The translations under genes and the position numbers were made by a program. Below, piece after piece: positions 17,615-26,727 of a stretch of DNA of 64,000 nt. Each line of letters starts with the position of its first letter. Position 1 is the first letter of the stretch. The stretch is from the NCBI RefSeq assembly GCF_046054165.1, contig NZ_JBFNXK010000007.1, forward strand, positions 182,439 through 246,438. The letters run 5' to 3'. Source of the DNA: Celerinatantimonas sp046054165. GTDB lineage: Bacteria; Pseudomonadota; Gammaproteobacteria; Enterobacterales; Celerinatantimonadaceae. The notes under the pieces are model-generated. The model was given only the letters and a program-made list of their open reading frames with translations, was not told the DNA's origin and searched no databases.

Positions 17615-17944
17615 ATGTTTATTGTTATATGGAGAGGTTGGGGAATTTTAGTCGTACCCATTGTAATTATAATCACGCTGGCGGTGGTATCGATGATGGA
17701 TATGCTTCCTCAGGGAATTGCCGGACACCTTCATCATTTTGATATCACAGTCGCAATGATTCTGAGTGCTATAGCGGTCTGGTTTGTTGGTTGTAAGCTT
17801 AATAATCAGCCTGGGAGAGAGTTGATTGATAGGCAAACGGGGCAGCTGGTGACTTTAAAAACGACTCATTCTCTGTTCTTTATTCCGGTTCAATACTGGG
17901 TGATTCCGCTAGCATTATTCGCATTGATTAGTTGTATTTTATAG
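17615..17944 (+). CDS. Small integral membrane protein of unknown function
   Basis: The 109-residue product has three hydrophobic segments: about 7-27 (ILVVPIVIIITLAVVSMM), 45-62 (TVAMILSAIAVWFVGC) and 90-109. A short hydrophilic stretch (NNQPGRELIDRQTGQLVTLKTTH) lies between the second and third. An AAGGAGAGG site precedes the ATG at a good distance, which supports real translation. I do not recognise the family. A strong hairpin follows. Confidence 0.6.
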   Translation: MFIVIWRGWGILVVPIVIIITLAVVSMMDMLPQGIAGHLHHFDITVAMILSAIAVWFVGCKLNNQPGRELIDRQTGQLVTLKTTHSLFFIPVQYWVIPLALFALISCIL

Positions 17945-17969
17945 GGCAGGTATGCTGCGGTGAAGATAA

Positions 17970-17996
17970 AAGTCAGAGCCTAAAAGGCTCTGACTT
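17970..17996. terminator. Bidirectional terminator
   Basis: AAGTCAGAGCC and GGCTCTGACTT form a perfect 11-bp stem with a five-base loop between two convergent genes. Read on the minus strand it is followed by TTATCTT; on the plus strand the downstream sequence is AT-rich. Confidence 0.8.
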
Positions 17997-18002
17997 AGAG
18001 AA

Positions 18003-19298
18003 TTATAATTTTTGTTCGTTAAGAGAAAGGTTTAAGTTTTTTGCAAGCTTGGCTTTTTTGTGCCCCGTTAAAGTAACTGCCGAAATTAATGTCACTGTGC
18101 AGGCAATGCCTCCGAGCATGAAGTAGGTATCTTCAAAGCCGATTTTGTCATATAGATCTCCGGCGATAGTTGATAAAAAAATCGATCCAAGTTGTTTGGA
18201 AAACTGAAAACCGATTAAGTAAATAGTGGCTGACAACCGGGTGTCGAAGGTCACATTAATATACTTGAAGGCTCCGACTAGCAGAAATGGGACTTCCAAT
18301 GCGTGCAACATTTTTAGCATCACCACTTCATAGACGTTACTGGCTAGCGCTGAGCCGACGATACGAATACTCATAATCGAACCCGCAATAAGCAGTGTTT
18401 TTTTAGCGCCGATCCGATTAATAATCCAGGGAGCGCAGAACATGATGATGGCATTGGCCGCTTCGCCGGCCGTGGTAGCAAAGCCGAAAACTTCATTTCC
18501 TTTTTCTGGTGTACTAAAAAACGTTTTGAAGTAATTGGCAAATTGCTGGTCGTATACATCATAGATGCAGGCAACACCAATGACATACAGGACAAACATC
18601 CAGAATGAACGGAGTTTAAAAAGCTGTACGACCATTCGCAGACTAAACTGACTGCTATTCACGCCCAGAGAATCGATCACTTTAGCTGTAGGGTTGACAC
18701 CGGGTTTCGCCATGAGCATGAGTACCACAATGATACATGCGGCTATTGACCCCATCCAGAAGACCAGTTCGGGTTTCACATTAAATAGTATTCCTGCACT
18801 GGCCGCACAAAGACCCCACCCGATACACCCAAACATGCGCGCTTTACCATATTCAAAAAAGCTTTGTCGGCTAACACGTTCGACATAGGCTTCAATGGCT
18901 CCGGCACCGGCGGAAAATACAAAACCGATGTATAATCCGCCGACAATCGCACCGAGAATGACATTAAATTTTAGCAGTGGGCCAAAAACGTAGAGGAAAA
19001 AAGGCGCAAAAAATGGCAATGGAATAATGATGATCCAAAGTAGATGTTTTTTTAAGCCAAGTTTGTCGGATATCATTCCCATGATGGGTTGAAGTATGAT
19101 GGCAAACAAAGCAATACAAGAAAAAACTAGCCCGGTGTCACCTTTATTGATTCCCACCACATCGGATAACCAGATGGGTAAAAATGGAAAACAGGTTGCC
19201 ATGATAGAAAAATAAAGAAATATGAGCGCGCTGAATATTAAGAAGTTCTTATTGTGTAAATAGGTGTAGGTTGTCTCAGGTGAATGGTTCGTTTTCAT
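18003..19298 (-). CDS. LacY/RafB-family oligosaccharide:H+ symporter
   Basis: This 431-residue MFS transporter has twelve predicted membrane segments. It carries the LacY-family block GAGAIEAYVERVSRQSFFEYGKAR split around residues 125-145; this keeps the glutamate (LacY Glu126) and arginine (Arg144) that bind galactosides. GCIGWGLCA follows, as in LacY. Because it lies 44 bases downstream of an alpha-galactosidase, raffinose or melibiose is the likely substrate (RafB-like). An AAGG site precedes the ATG. Confidence 0.88.
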   Translation of the reverse strand: MKTNHSPETTYTYLHNKNFLIFSALIFLYFSIMATCFPFLPIWLSDVVGINKGDTGLVFSCIALFAIILQPIMGMISDKLGLKKHLLWIIIIPLPFFAPFFLYVFGPLLKFNVILGAIVGGLYIGFVFSAGAGAIEAYVERVSRQSFFEYGKARMFGCIGWGLCAASAGILFNVKPELVFWMGSIAACIIVVLMLMAKPGVNPTAKVIDSLGVNSSQFSLRMVVQLFKLRSFWMFVLYVIGVACIYDVYDQQFANYFKTFFSTPEKGNEVFGFATTAGEAANAIIMFCAPWIINRIGAKKTLLIAGSIMSIRIVGSALASNVYEVVMLKMLHALEVPFLLVGAFKYINVTFDTRLSATIYLIGFQFSKQLGSIFLSTIAGDLYDKIGFEDTYFMLGGIACTVTLISAVTLTGHKKAKLAKNLNLSLNEQKL

Positions 19299-19342
19299 AA
19301 TTATTACCTTTTATTCATTAGACCAGACTAATCGTTCCAGAT

Positions 19343-21466
19343 TTATTGACGTGTTAATGAAATGAGAATGGCTGTTTCGGGATCCAAAATGGGCAGAGAT
19401 AACCCGGCTGTCATCAGCCACTCGCCTGAAACTCGAATCGACTGATTCATCCAAATGGGTAAATCTCGCATGGTATGTCCCCCTTCTCGGACGGGTTTGA
19501 TATCAGGGTGGTCTATGAGTGTGACTTTATAGGTCGCATCGGGAGCTAATCCAGGAAAACGGAGTTGTCCTGCTAAGGTATAATCAGGCATAGCCAGTTG
19601 TGCGATGCTGAATAGGGCTTGTTCTCGGGCCGGACTAACGACGCCTTGAACCTGTATACTTGGATCGGACATATCAACACGCCAGAATTGTCCGGAATGA
19701 ATTAGAGATCGGAATTGCTTATGGAGTGCTACATATTTTGTGTATCCATCTAATTCACTGATCTCCGCTTTGACTGGATCTAATTCGATACCCATATGTC
19801 CAAACAGAGCGGTGATCCCTCTGAATTCAATGCTATGTTGGCGTCGTGTGGCATGGCAATGTTTGTTCCCAATATGCGCCCCCATGACTTCCGGCGGGAA
19901 AAAGTAACTCATTCCTTTCTGAATGGTTTGACGTTCTAAAGCATCGTTATTGTCTGAGGCCCAGAAACGTTGTGTTCTTTTTAAGACTTCATAATCAATT
20001 CGTCCACCCCCGGAGGCACAGGATTCGATTTCTGTATTTGGAAAACGTTCATGTAAAATATCCAGCAGTTCATAAAAGCGCAGAGTTTGTTGGTAGGCAT
20101 GAGGTTTCCCTTGGTGGCAGGGTTGGACGAGCTCCCGGTTCATATCCCATTTGATATAGTCGACAGGATATTCGTTGAGTAGGGCGGTTAACCGTTCCAA
20201 CAGATAACGGAAAACATCATCATTGGAGAGATCTAATACATACTGGTAGCGACCGGTTGGTTGATCATAGCCTGGAAGCTCTAATAACCAGTCTGGATGG
20301 GCTTGATAGAGCATCGAGTTTTTATTAATCATTTCAGGTTCAAACCAGATCCCGAATTCCATCCCTAACTTGCGGACGTGATCAATAATTGGTGTGAGGC
20401 CATTAGGGTACTTTTCGGTATCCAGATACCAGTCGCCCAGAGCGGCTTGGTCATCATGGCGTCCTTTAAACCAGCCATCATCAATGATGAATCGCTCAAC
20501 CCCAATCTGAGCTGCCTTGGTTGCCATTTGCATAATATATTCAGGATCGTGATCAAAGTAGATCCCTTCCCAAGTGTTCAAATGAACCGGGCGAGGTTTA
20601 TTTTCAGCAAACCGGATAATGTGGTGGCGTAGATAGCTATGATATTGCTGGCTCATGTGATTGAGGCCATGCCCGGAGTAAGTGGCATATACCCAGGGAG
20701 TCCAGTGGGTATCATTTGCTTCTAACTCAATTTCCCCGGGGAAATAAAGAGCTTCAGCTTGTACCAGACGGCGGCCATCTGTTTTTACATCGGCTTGGAT
20801 TCGATGATTGCCACTCCAACCTAAATGCAGCGCCCAAATAGCACCATTTTGTTCGTTAAAGCCGGGTTCCCCGATGATCATCGCAGGAAAGTACTCATGA
20901 GAAGTCCGTCCTCGCCGGCTTTCCTGAGAATAGGAACCGTGAGTGAGGGCAACGCGGTGAGGCTGAAATTCTCTTAACCAACGGCCATGAAATGCCATGA
21001 CTTCAGAGGCTCTTTCGGGAATGGGCAAGGTAACGGCCAATCGTTCGAGTTGCCAGGTTTGTGATGTTAAATTAGTGATGCCATTTCGTAGCTGTAAAAC
21101 TCCGGTATCCGGATCTAGATAAAACTCTGAAGTGAAGCGCAGTTTGGCGATTTCGTCAGTGGCTTCAATCACTAATCGTTGCTGGTGGTGAGAAATAGAC
21201 TGCGTTGTAAAAATAGGGAATGCATCTTGACCGTGACGATGCCCTTCGAGCCCGGGAGAACCAAATAAGCCGCTACCATTTTCAGCTGCGAGGGTGATTG
21301 GGGTATCCACATCCAGTCGGCCATTGGCAATCGGACGGATTAACGACTCAATATCATTTTCCTGAAAATGGGTTAGGTGGGGTCCCCAATAAATAATTTC
21401 GGCCCTAGGGGCGCAGCGGATCACAATATCGTTACTTTGGCTCTGTAAGCGAACAATTGATTTCAT
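19343..21466 (-). CDS. GH36 alpha-galactosidase
   Basis: The 707-residue enzyme belongs to glycoside hydrolase family 36 and would release galactose from raffinose or melibiose. The nucleophile aspartate is at about 441 (YIKWDMNRELVQP) and the acid/base aspartate lies in FWASDNNDALERQ near 505. The family block ESCASGGGRIDYEVL precedes it. There is no signal peptide, so it is cytoplasmic and pairs with the permease downstream. Length fits RafA/AgaB-type enzymes. Two LacI-type operators lie 37-71 bases upstream of the start. Confidence 0.95.
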   Translation of the reverse strand: MKSIVRLQSQSNDIVIRCAPRAEIIYWGPHLTHFQENDIESLIRPIANGRLDVDTPITLAAENGSGLFGSPGLEGHRHGQDAFPIFTTQSISHHQQRLVIEATDEIAKLRFTSEFYLDPDTGVLQLRNGITNLTSQTWQLERLAVTLPIPERASEVMAFHGRWLREFQPHRVALTHGSYSQESRRGRTSHEYFPAMIIGEPGFNEQNGAIWALHLGWSGNHRIQADVKTDGRRLVQAEALYFPGEIELEANDTHWTPWVYATYSGHGLNHMSQQYHSYLRHHIIRFAENKPRPVHLNTWEGIYFDHDPEYIMQMATKAAQIGVERFIIDDGWFKGRHDDQAALGDWYLDTEKYPNGLTPIIDHVRKLGMEFGIWFEPEMINKNSMLYQAHPDWLLELPGYDQPTGRYQYVLDLSNDDVFRYLLERLTALLNEYPVDYIKWDMNRELVQPCHQGKPHAYQQTLRFYELLDILHERFPNTEIESCASGGGRIDYEVLKRTQRFWASDNNDALERQTIQKGMSYFFPPEVMGAHIGNKHCHATRRQHSIEFRGITALFGHMGIELDPVKAEISELDGYTKYVALHKQFRSLIHSGQFWRVDMSDPSIQVQGVVSPAREQALFSIAQLAMPDYTLAGQLRFPGLAPDATYKVTLIDHPDIKPVREGGHTMRDLPIWMNQSIRVSGEWLMTAGLSLPILDPETAILISLTRQ

Positions 21467-21502
21467 GTTTAGACTCCAAACTAAAATTTATATGAACGAT
21501 AC

Positions 21503-21516
21503 CCGAAACGTTTCGG
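21503..21516. promoter_or_regulatory. LacI-family operator 1 of the alpha-galactosidase operon
   Basis: CCGAAACGTTTCGG is a perfect 14-bp palindrome with the central CG of LacI-family operators. A second copy lies 21 bases away, centre to centre. Confidence 0.85.
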
Positions 21517-21523
21517 ATTAAAA

Positions 21524-21537
21524 CCGAAACGTTTCGG
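21524..21537. promoter_or_regulatory. LacI-family operator 2 of the alpha-galactosidase operon
   Basis: This is an identical 14-bp palindrome, two helical turns from the first, so both would face the same side of the DNA. The adjoining LacI-type regulator (22874-21858, minus) is the natural candidate ligand. Confidence 0.85.
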
Positions 21538-21540
21538 TAA

Positions 21541-21857
21541 TGTGATGAGTCGCAAAAAAATGATGAATGTCCTAACTCTGTATGAATATTGTGCGGCTCT
21601 CTCGGTATTGCTCAGTAGCGAATACCAAGAATGTGTTATCCAAGGAAAAGCACTCTGTTGATCGGTGGAGGGGCTCGTGGATGACAGGGACGATCATTGG
21701 AATAAGCCGCTGTTGCCGAAGGTCATGCTTAGAATGGTGGTTGTAGCAGGCTCTGATTGATGGGGTTAGATCGTTTGTGTGAAAAAAGTGAGACGACCCA
21801 ATCGCTGTTTGGCCTAAATCAGGCTTAGATGACTGTGAAAATAATCTGAAAGACTAA
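21541..21857. other. Gap of about 317 bases between lacI-type gene and operators
   Basis: No gene is visible. The gap should hold the 3' untranslated part of the regulator gene and the promoter of the alpha-galactosidase operon on the minus strand. A weak imperfect hairpin (GGTATTGCT with AGCGAATACC) lies near 21602-21630; no T-run terminator was found. Confidence 0.5.
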
Positions 21858-22874
21858 TTATCCCTGAAGTAGGGGATGACCGGAGGTTTCACCCAAGTGA
21901 AGCTGGGGCTGCCACAGGACCTGTAAATTTTCAGGTTTTTCTCCCTGAAGTAAAGAAAGCATCATACTGGCAATTTGTTGGCCTACTTCTTGGCTGGTGG
22001 CCTGAGTGATAGACGATACATCTTGAGTGATAATGGAATCGGGTGGCAGACCATCATAAGCGATAAGAGCAATTCCATGAGGCAGTAATTTTTGCTCTTG
22101 TAAGGCCAGTGCGGCACCTTCACCAAATAAACTATCCGTTGTTACGATTGCTGTAGGTGCGTTGGATTGCTGTAATAGTTGCAAAGTTGCTTCATAGCTG
22201 CGACGACGGGAATTAGGCAGTGCCAATATTAATGAACTATCTGCTTTCATCCCGGATTCTTGTAATGCCTGTAGATAACCTTGCTTACGTTGAATCGCAA
22301 AGGTTTGTGGTGAATCGTTACATAACAGAGCAATACGGGTATGACCTTGCGCGATTAAATGCCGAGTTGCCAGCCAGGTTCCTTGTTGGTTATCAAAATC
22401 AAACCAAGCATAAGGTTTGGCTAACTGGCTTCGACCCATTGCAACGAATGGAAAGTTATAGTGCTGTAACAATTCCAGACGGCTGTCTTGTGGGCGGGTA
22501 TGGGCGACGATGAGCGCGTTGACTTTTCGACTTTGGATGGTGCGCAGTAGCATGTCGGATTGTTCGTTATCGTCATCGGATATCAGCAGTAGATCAATAT
22601 CCTGTTTCGCTAAATGGTGACTGGTTTCTGCGACAATCTCTAACAGCATGGTATTATCTCCATGCAACGACTGTGCTGGGAGTAACAGTCCGACGGAGTC
22701 GATTTTCCCCATTTTCAACCGGCGGGCCATCATGTTAGGTTGATATCCCATCTTTTGTGCTGCATCCAGTACTTTTTGCCGGGTTTCCTGGGCAACATCG
22801 CTATAGCCGTTAATTGCCCGACTGACGGTGGTGACTGATATACCTAACTCTTTGGCAATTTTTTTTAAGGACAT
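21858..22874 (-). CDS. LacI-family transcriptional regulator of the alpha-galactosidase genes
   Basis: The 338-residue protein has the LacI helix-turn-helix at its very N-terminus: SLKKIAKELGISVTTVSRAINGY, with the hinge-helix region NMMARRLK (about 50-57). A periplasmic-binding-protein-like effector domain follows (60-330). It lies immediately upstream of the alpha-galactosidase gene on the same strand, so control of that operon through the CCGAAACGTTTCGG sites is likely. The inducer is probably an alpha-galactoside; this is inferred from context only. Confidence 0.9.
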   Translation of the reverse strand: MSLKKIAKELGISVTTVSRAINGYSDVAQETRQKVLDAAQKMGYQPNMMARRLKMGKIDSVGLLLPAQSLHGDNTMLLEIVAETSHHLAKQDIDLLLISDDDNEQSDMLLRTIQSRKVNALIVAHTRPQDSRLELLQHYNFPFVAMGRSQLAKPYAWFDFDNQQGTWLATRHLIAQGHTRIALLCNDSPQTFAIQRKQGYLQALQESGMKADSSLILALPNSRRRSYEATLQLLQQSNAPTAIVTTDSLFGEGAALALQEQKLLPHGIALIAYDGLPPDSIITQDVSSITQATSQEVGQQIASMMLSLLQGEKPENLQVLWQPQLHLGETSGHPLLQG

Positions 22875-23027
22875 CTTAGTTCGTAGACTGTTTGAATTAA
22901 TATTAAGGATATCATAGTTTTATTATCATAGATAAGGGAGTGATCCCCCATTGAAAGTGATTCATTTGAAATCATAGAATAGAAAAGGTTGATACGCGGT
23001 ATCAGTCAGTTATGTTAAGGAAACTTC

Positions 23028-23378
23028 ATGAATTTTCAGCAAATGTCAGAACAGGCCATTCGGGATATTGCGGATCCTATGATGGATAATTTAATGCAGG
23101 CATCGACTGATGTGGATCATGGTCGGCATGTGCGAGATTTTACTGATAGGATGAAGAATATTGTCACGCCTGAATATTTAGCGCATGTATGTCAGCAGTC
23201 TCAGGCTGAAAAAGGCAGCTGGTTACACCGTGAACCATTAGCTGTTTTACGGCGGCCCGATTCAGCGGTCGTGATATGGAAGCAGTATTGCTCTAAAGCT
23301 GAAGGCGAATATGTCGCCGAAATGGTTTTGGTTTTCAGAGACAATCGTTATCAAATTGATCATGTGATGGTCTTTTAA
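23028..23378 (+). CDS. Conserved-looking hypothetical protein, 116 residues
   Basis: I do not recognise this family with confidence. The product is soluble and opens with an acidic/helical segment (MNFQQMSEQAIRDIADPMMDNL). Its C-terminal half looks like beta strands (AVVIWKQYC, GEYVAEMVLVFRDNRYQIDHVMVF), which resembles the end of NTF2-like or SnoaL-like folds. An AAGGAA site precedes the ATG. It may be co-transcribed with the GFA gene 35 bases downstream. Confidence 0.6.
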   Translation: MNFQQMSEQAIRDIADPMMDNLMQASTDVDHGRHVRDFTDRMKNIVTPEYLAHVCQQSQAEKGSWLHREPLAVLRRPDSAVVIWKQYCSKAEGEYVAEMVLVFRDNRYQIDHVMVF

Positions 23379-23413
23379 TAAAGTCATTCATTTAAATACG
23401 TAATGGGGGATCT

Positions 23414-23818
23414 ATGTTAAAGGGAAGTTGTCTCTGTCATTCGATTCAGTATGAAATCAGTGGAGAGCTCGGGTCTCCTGTTATGTGTCATTGTTCTAAA
23501 TGTCGTAAAGCTAATGGGTCTGCATTTGCGGTAAATGCCGTTGTTAAAAGTAACGAATTCAAAATTACCTCTGGGACGGCATTTATCTCTGAATTTGAAT
23601 CCACGCCCGGGGTGTTTCGGTTATTTTGTAAAAAATGCGGCTCCCCTTTAGTCAGTCGTCGTCCCTCTCAGCCCGAAATATTGCGGCTGCGGATTGGAAC
23701 GTTGGATACACCGATACAACTAAAACCGACTGCACATATTTTTGTAGGTTCAAAAGCTGAATGGGATGAAATTCACGATGAGCTTCCTCAGTACGAAGAG
23801 CGGCCACCGTTAAAATGA
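23414..23818 (+). CDS. GFA/CENP-V family zinc protein (copy 1)
   Basis: The 134-residue product has the GFA family zinc ligands: CLCHSIQYEISG at 6-17, MCHCSKCRKANGSAF at about 28-42, and FCKKCGSPLVSRR near 80-92. The founding member was described as a glutathione-dependent formaldehyde-activating enzyme, but most members have no established activity. A paralogue lies at 34696-35100. The start is supported by a GGGGG-type site upstream. Confidence 0.88.
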   Translation: MLKGSCLCHSIQYEISGELGSPVMCHCSKCRKANGSAFAVNAVVKSNEFKITSGTAFISEFESTPGVFRLFCKKCGSPLVSRRPSQPEILRLRIGTLDTPIQLKPTAHIFVGSKAEWDEIHDELPQYEERPPLK

Positions 23819-23947
23819 TAAGCGTCTGTTGAAAAAATTTGCTTGGTGGTGCTGGGGATGTCAAAGACTGAGGTTCGCTAGGTTCCGATCTGTTTTTTAA
23901 CGATATATCGGTGGATAGTTAATTTGCGTAGATGAAGGGTACACAGA

Positions 23948-24949
23948 ATGAGTCATCAAAAAGTCCGTTGGGGAATCGCCGGTTTAGGTGGAATTGCGCA
24001 TCGCTTTGCTGCTGATTTAACCCAGCAAGCTGAAAATGCTGAATTATATGCAGTCGCGGCCAGCCAGTTGCCGCGAGCCGAGCAATTTGCTGGTGCTTGG
24101 TTGTGCCCGGTCAGTTATGGCTCTTATCTAGAATTGGCGCAAGATCCTTTGGTTGAAGCCGTTTATGTTGCGGGGATTAACCCGTTACATCGAAGTATGG
24201 TAGAACTGTTTCTAAGCCATGGAAAACATGTTTTAGTGGAAAAGCCTGCTTTTACCAATCTGAAAGACTGGGATGAGATGCAGGCGCTCGCCCAGAGTAA
24301 ACAGGTGGTGCTTTGTGAGGCGATGAAATCAGTGGTTTTTCCGGCCTATCAGCATCTTCGACGGTTTATATGGGAAAATCATTTGCAGATAGATTCTGTC
24401 GCCGCAGCCTTTGGCTTTTCAAATCCGTTCGATGTCAGCAATCGTCTGTTTAATTCGGATTTATGCGGTGGGGCCACATTGGATGTCGGTGTGTATGCGT
24501 TATGGTTGTATGCCGATCTCTGCCATTTGACTCAGACACCTATCATGAAACCGTCCCTCCAACTTATTCAGGATAATCCCGAGTCCAAAGTGGATGAGAC
24601 CGTGACATTTCTGTTTGATGCTCCAATCCAAGGAGCGATGGGAGCTTCGATTACGCGAGATTTATCCAAAGAAGCAGTGATTCTTGGACCTGATTTGAAG
24701 ATTGTCATTCATGAAAAGTGGTGGAACCCAAAAACAATCGATATTTGTTATCAGGGGCATGAGCAGCAACTGACAACGCCTGAGCGGGGTGGTGGTTTTG
24801 AATATGAAATCGAGCATGTGTCTGAGTTGATTCTGACGAATAAGCTGCAGTCTGATATTTTACGTTCAGAAACTAGTCGCGCAGTTATTTCAATCATGGA
24901 GAATAGTTTGATTGAAATGGGATTTAAGCATCTGCTCTATGCGCAATGA
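23948..24949 (+). CDS. Gfo/Idh/MocA-family oxidoreductase
   Basis: The 333-residue product begins with a Rossmann fold (KVRWGIAGLGGIAHRFAADL) and has the family segment VLVEKPAFTN near residue 98, where the lysine is catalytic. The C-terminal alpha/beta domain includes CGGATLDVGVYAL with the second conserved Asp-x-Gly. Such enzymes oxidise or reduce sugars, inositols or trans-dihydrodiols; the substrate here is unknown. It is alone, convergent with the yqhD-like gene. Confidence 0.88.
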   Translation: MSHQKVRWGIAGLGGIAHRFAADLTQQAENAELYAVAASQLPRAEQFAGAWLCPVSYGSYLELAQDPLVEAVYVAGINPLHRSMVELFLSHGKHVLVEKPAFTNLKDWDEMQALAQSKQVVLCEAMKSVVFPAYQHLRRFIWENHLQIDSVAAAFGFSNPFDVSNRLFNSDLCGGATLDVGVYALWLYADLCHLTQTPIMKPSLQLIQDNPESKVDETVTFLFDAPIQGAMGASITRDLSKEAVILGPDLKIVIHEKWWNPKTIDICYQGHEQQLTTPERGGGFEYEIEHVSELILTNKLQSDILRSETSRAVISIMENSLIEMGFKHLLYAQ

Positions 24950-25045
24950 TGTGCCCATGTGATGGGTTTAGGAATTTAGCGTATTTAGTATTTGAATTTT
25001 ATTAAAACGATGAAGCGTTTAGAAGTTGTGTTCGAAGCTATAAAA

Positions 25046-25070
25046 AGGAGCGTTGTATCACAACGCTCCT
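25046..25070 (-). terminator. Terminator of the yqhD-like gene
   Basis: AGGAGCGTTGT and ACAACGCTCCT form a perfect 11-bp stem with a three-base loop. On the minus strand it is followed by TTTTTA, ten bases beyond the stop codon of the dehydrogenase. Confidence 0.88.
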
Positions 25071-25079
25071 GAAAGTTGT

Positions 25080-26237
25080 TTATAAAGCTAATTCAAGTAT
25101 TTTAGCAACATCATCAGGTGTAATGTCTGCATTTTCACCCAACTGGGTAAAATTGTACTCTTTTAATTTGGCGACCACATTAGGGATGATTTTTGCGTCG
25201 AGGCCATAATCAGATAATTTGGTCTGAACTCCCATGGTTTCAAAGAACTCACGTGTGCGTTCAATCGCCTGTGTTGCAATTGTGTCTGGATCGGTTTCCT
25301 GAATGTGCCAGACACGTTGGCCATATTGAATTAATTTTTGTTTTTTCTGTTCAATTTTGTATTGCCATACGGCTGGTAGAATAACGGCAAGTGTCTGACC
25401 GTGATCTAGACCATAGAAACCTGTAATGACCTGGCCAATGAGGTGAGTGGCCCAGTCCCCCGGGACGCCGGTTGCCAGTAAACCATTCAAAGCCTGAGTC
25501 GCACTCCACATTAAGTTGGCGCGGACGTCATAATTTTCAGGTTCACTTAAGGCTTTGGGTCCATCTTCTAGAATGGTAGATAACAAACCTTCAGCAAAGC
25601 GATCCTGAACTTTGGCATTGGCCGGATAGGTTACATACTGTTCAAGGACGTGAACAAAGGAGTCGACTACACCGTTTCCAACCTGTCGAGGTGGTAAAGA
25701 GTAGGTGGTTTTCGGATCCAAAATCGAGAATTTAGGACGGACATAATCTGAATTGAAAAACAATTTATCCTGAGTTTCGGCTCGAGTGACTACTGAGGTT
25801 GGGTTCATTTCTGAGCCAGTTGCGGCAAGCGTGAGCACACAACCTACGGTAACCGCACCGGTTACTGCGCCACCAAAGGTTGTCATAATGTCCCATGGGT
25901 TGCCTTCATATTTGGTGGCTGCTGCGATAAATTTAGTGGCATCAATGACGGAACCGCCACCCACCGCTAACATGAAATCGATGTTTTCTTGTTTCGCAAA
26001 TTCAACAGCTTTAATACAAGTTTCATAGTGAGGATTCGGTTCAATACCACCAAATTCAAAGAAAGTGATTCCTTCCAGAGCGGCGGTGACTTGATCGAAA
26101 ATACCATTTTTTTTGATACTTCCACCACCGTAAGTGATCAAGACTCGAGCACCTGCCGGGATTTCATCTTTCAGGCTCGCAATCTGCCCTTCACCAAAAT
26201 AAATTTTAGTTGGGTTCCAATATGTAAAATTATTCAT
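25080..26237 (-). CDS. yqhD: YqhD-type iron/zinc-containing alcohol dehydrogenase
   Basis: The 385-residue product closely resembles YqhD, an NADPH-dependent reductase of short-chain and peroxidation-derived aldehydes. Visible features are ARVLITYGGGSIKKNG, FEFGGIEPNPHYETC, AVGGGSVIDATKFIAAA (cofactor binding) and metal ligands in the blocks VVDSFVHVLEQY and GLDHGQTLAV. Length matches E. coli YqhD (387). It has its own terminator and a long upstream region. Cytoplasmic. Confidence 0.9.
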   Translation of the reverse strand: MNNFTYWNPTKIYFGEGQIASLKDEIPAGARVLITYGGGSIKKNGIFDQVTAALEGITFFEFGGIEPNPHYETCIKAVEFAKQENIDFMLAVGGGSVIDATKFIAAATKYEGNPWDIMTTFGGAVTGAVTVGCVLTLAATGSEMNPTSVVTRAETQDKLFFNSDYVRPKFSILDPKTTYSLPPRQVGNGVVDSFVHVLEQYVTYPANAKVQDRFAEGLLSTILEDGPKALSEPENYDVRANLMWSATQALNGLLATGVPGDWATHLIGQVITGFYGLDHGQTLAVILPAVWQYKIEQKKQKLIQYGQRVWHIQETDPDTIATQAIERTREFFETMGVQTKLSDYGLDAKIIPNVVAKLKEYNFTQLGENADITPDDVAKILELAL

Positions 26238-26663
26238 ATTTTATACTTGCTCCGTTCGTCTTTGTGACGATGACTGATGTCTATTTACCGCTGGCTAATA
26301 CTTGTACACATCAGTATGCCGTGGTAATAGAAGATAAAAACTTTCGCTAAGTCACACTCTTTCATCAAAAGTGCGATAGCCACAATAGAGATTGTGAATA
26401 TGCTGCTTTTAGTCTAAGTGTAACACCACAAATAAATTTGTTAATAATAAGTAGCCATTGTATATTTGAGTTATAAATAGAAACATAAAGCAGTTGCTTT
26501 TATTGCGCATAAATATAGTGTATATAGCACTATGCTTGAATACCTGATTCTATTTGTTCTTTGCCTAATCTTACCTGTTGTTTTGTCACAGTAATAATAG
26601 GATAGGTGTATGTGGAGAGTAGATTAATCATCAATATAAATAGATCAAGTCATTTCATAAATT
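26238..26663. other. Gap of about 430 bases upstream of the yqhD-like gene
   Basis: AT-rich and without a credible gene. It presumably carries the minus-strand promoter and control region of the dehydrogenase. No divergent yqhC-type regulator is present, unlike E. coli. Confidence 0.5.
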
Positions 26664-26703
26664 AAAAAAACATGCAGATCATAGATTAAATATGATTGCA
26701 TGT
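26664..26703 (-). terminator. Terminator of the second LacI-family gene
   Basis: ACATGCAGATCATA pairs with TATGATTGCATGT (one base bulged). On the minus strand the hairpin ends in seven T (26664-26670). It lies 25 bases after the regulator's stop. Confidence 0.85.
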
Positions 26704-26727
26704 ATTTATAGATACAATATAAAAAGA

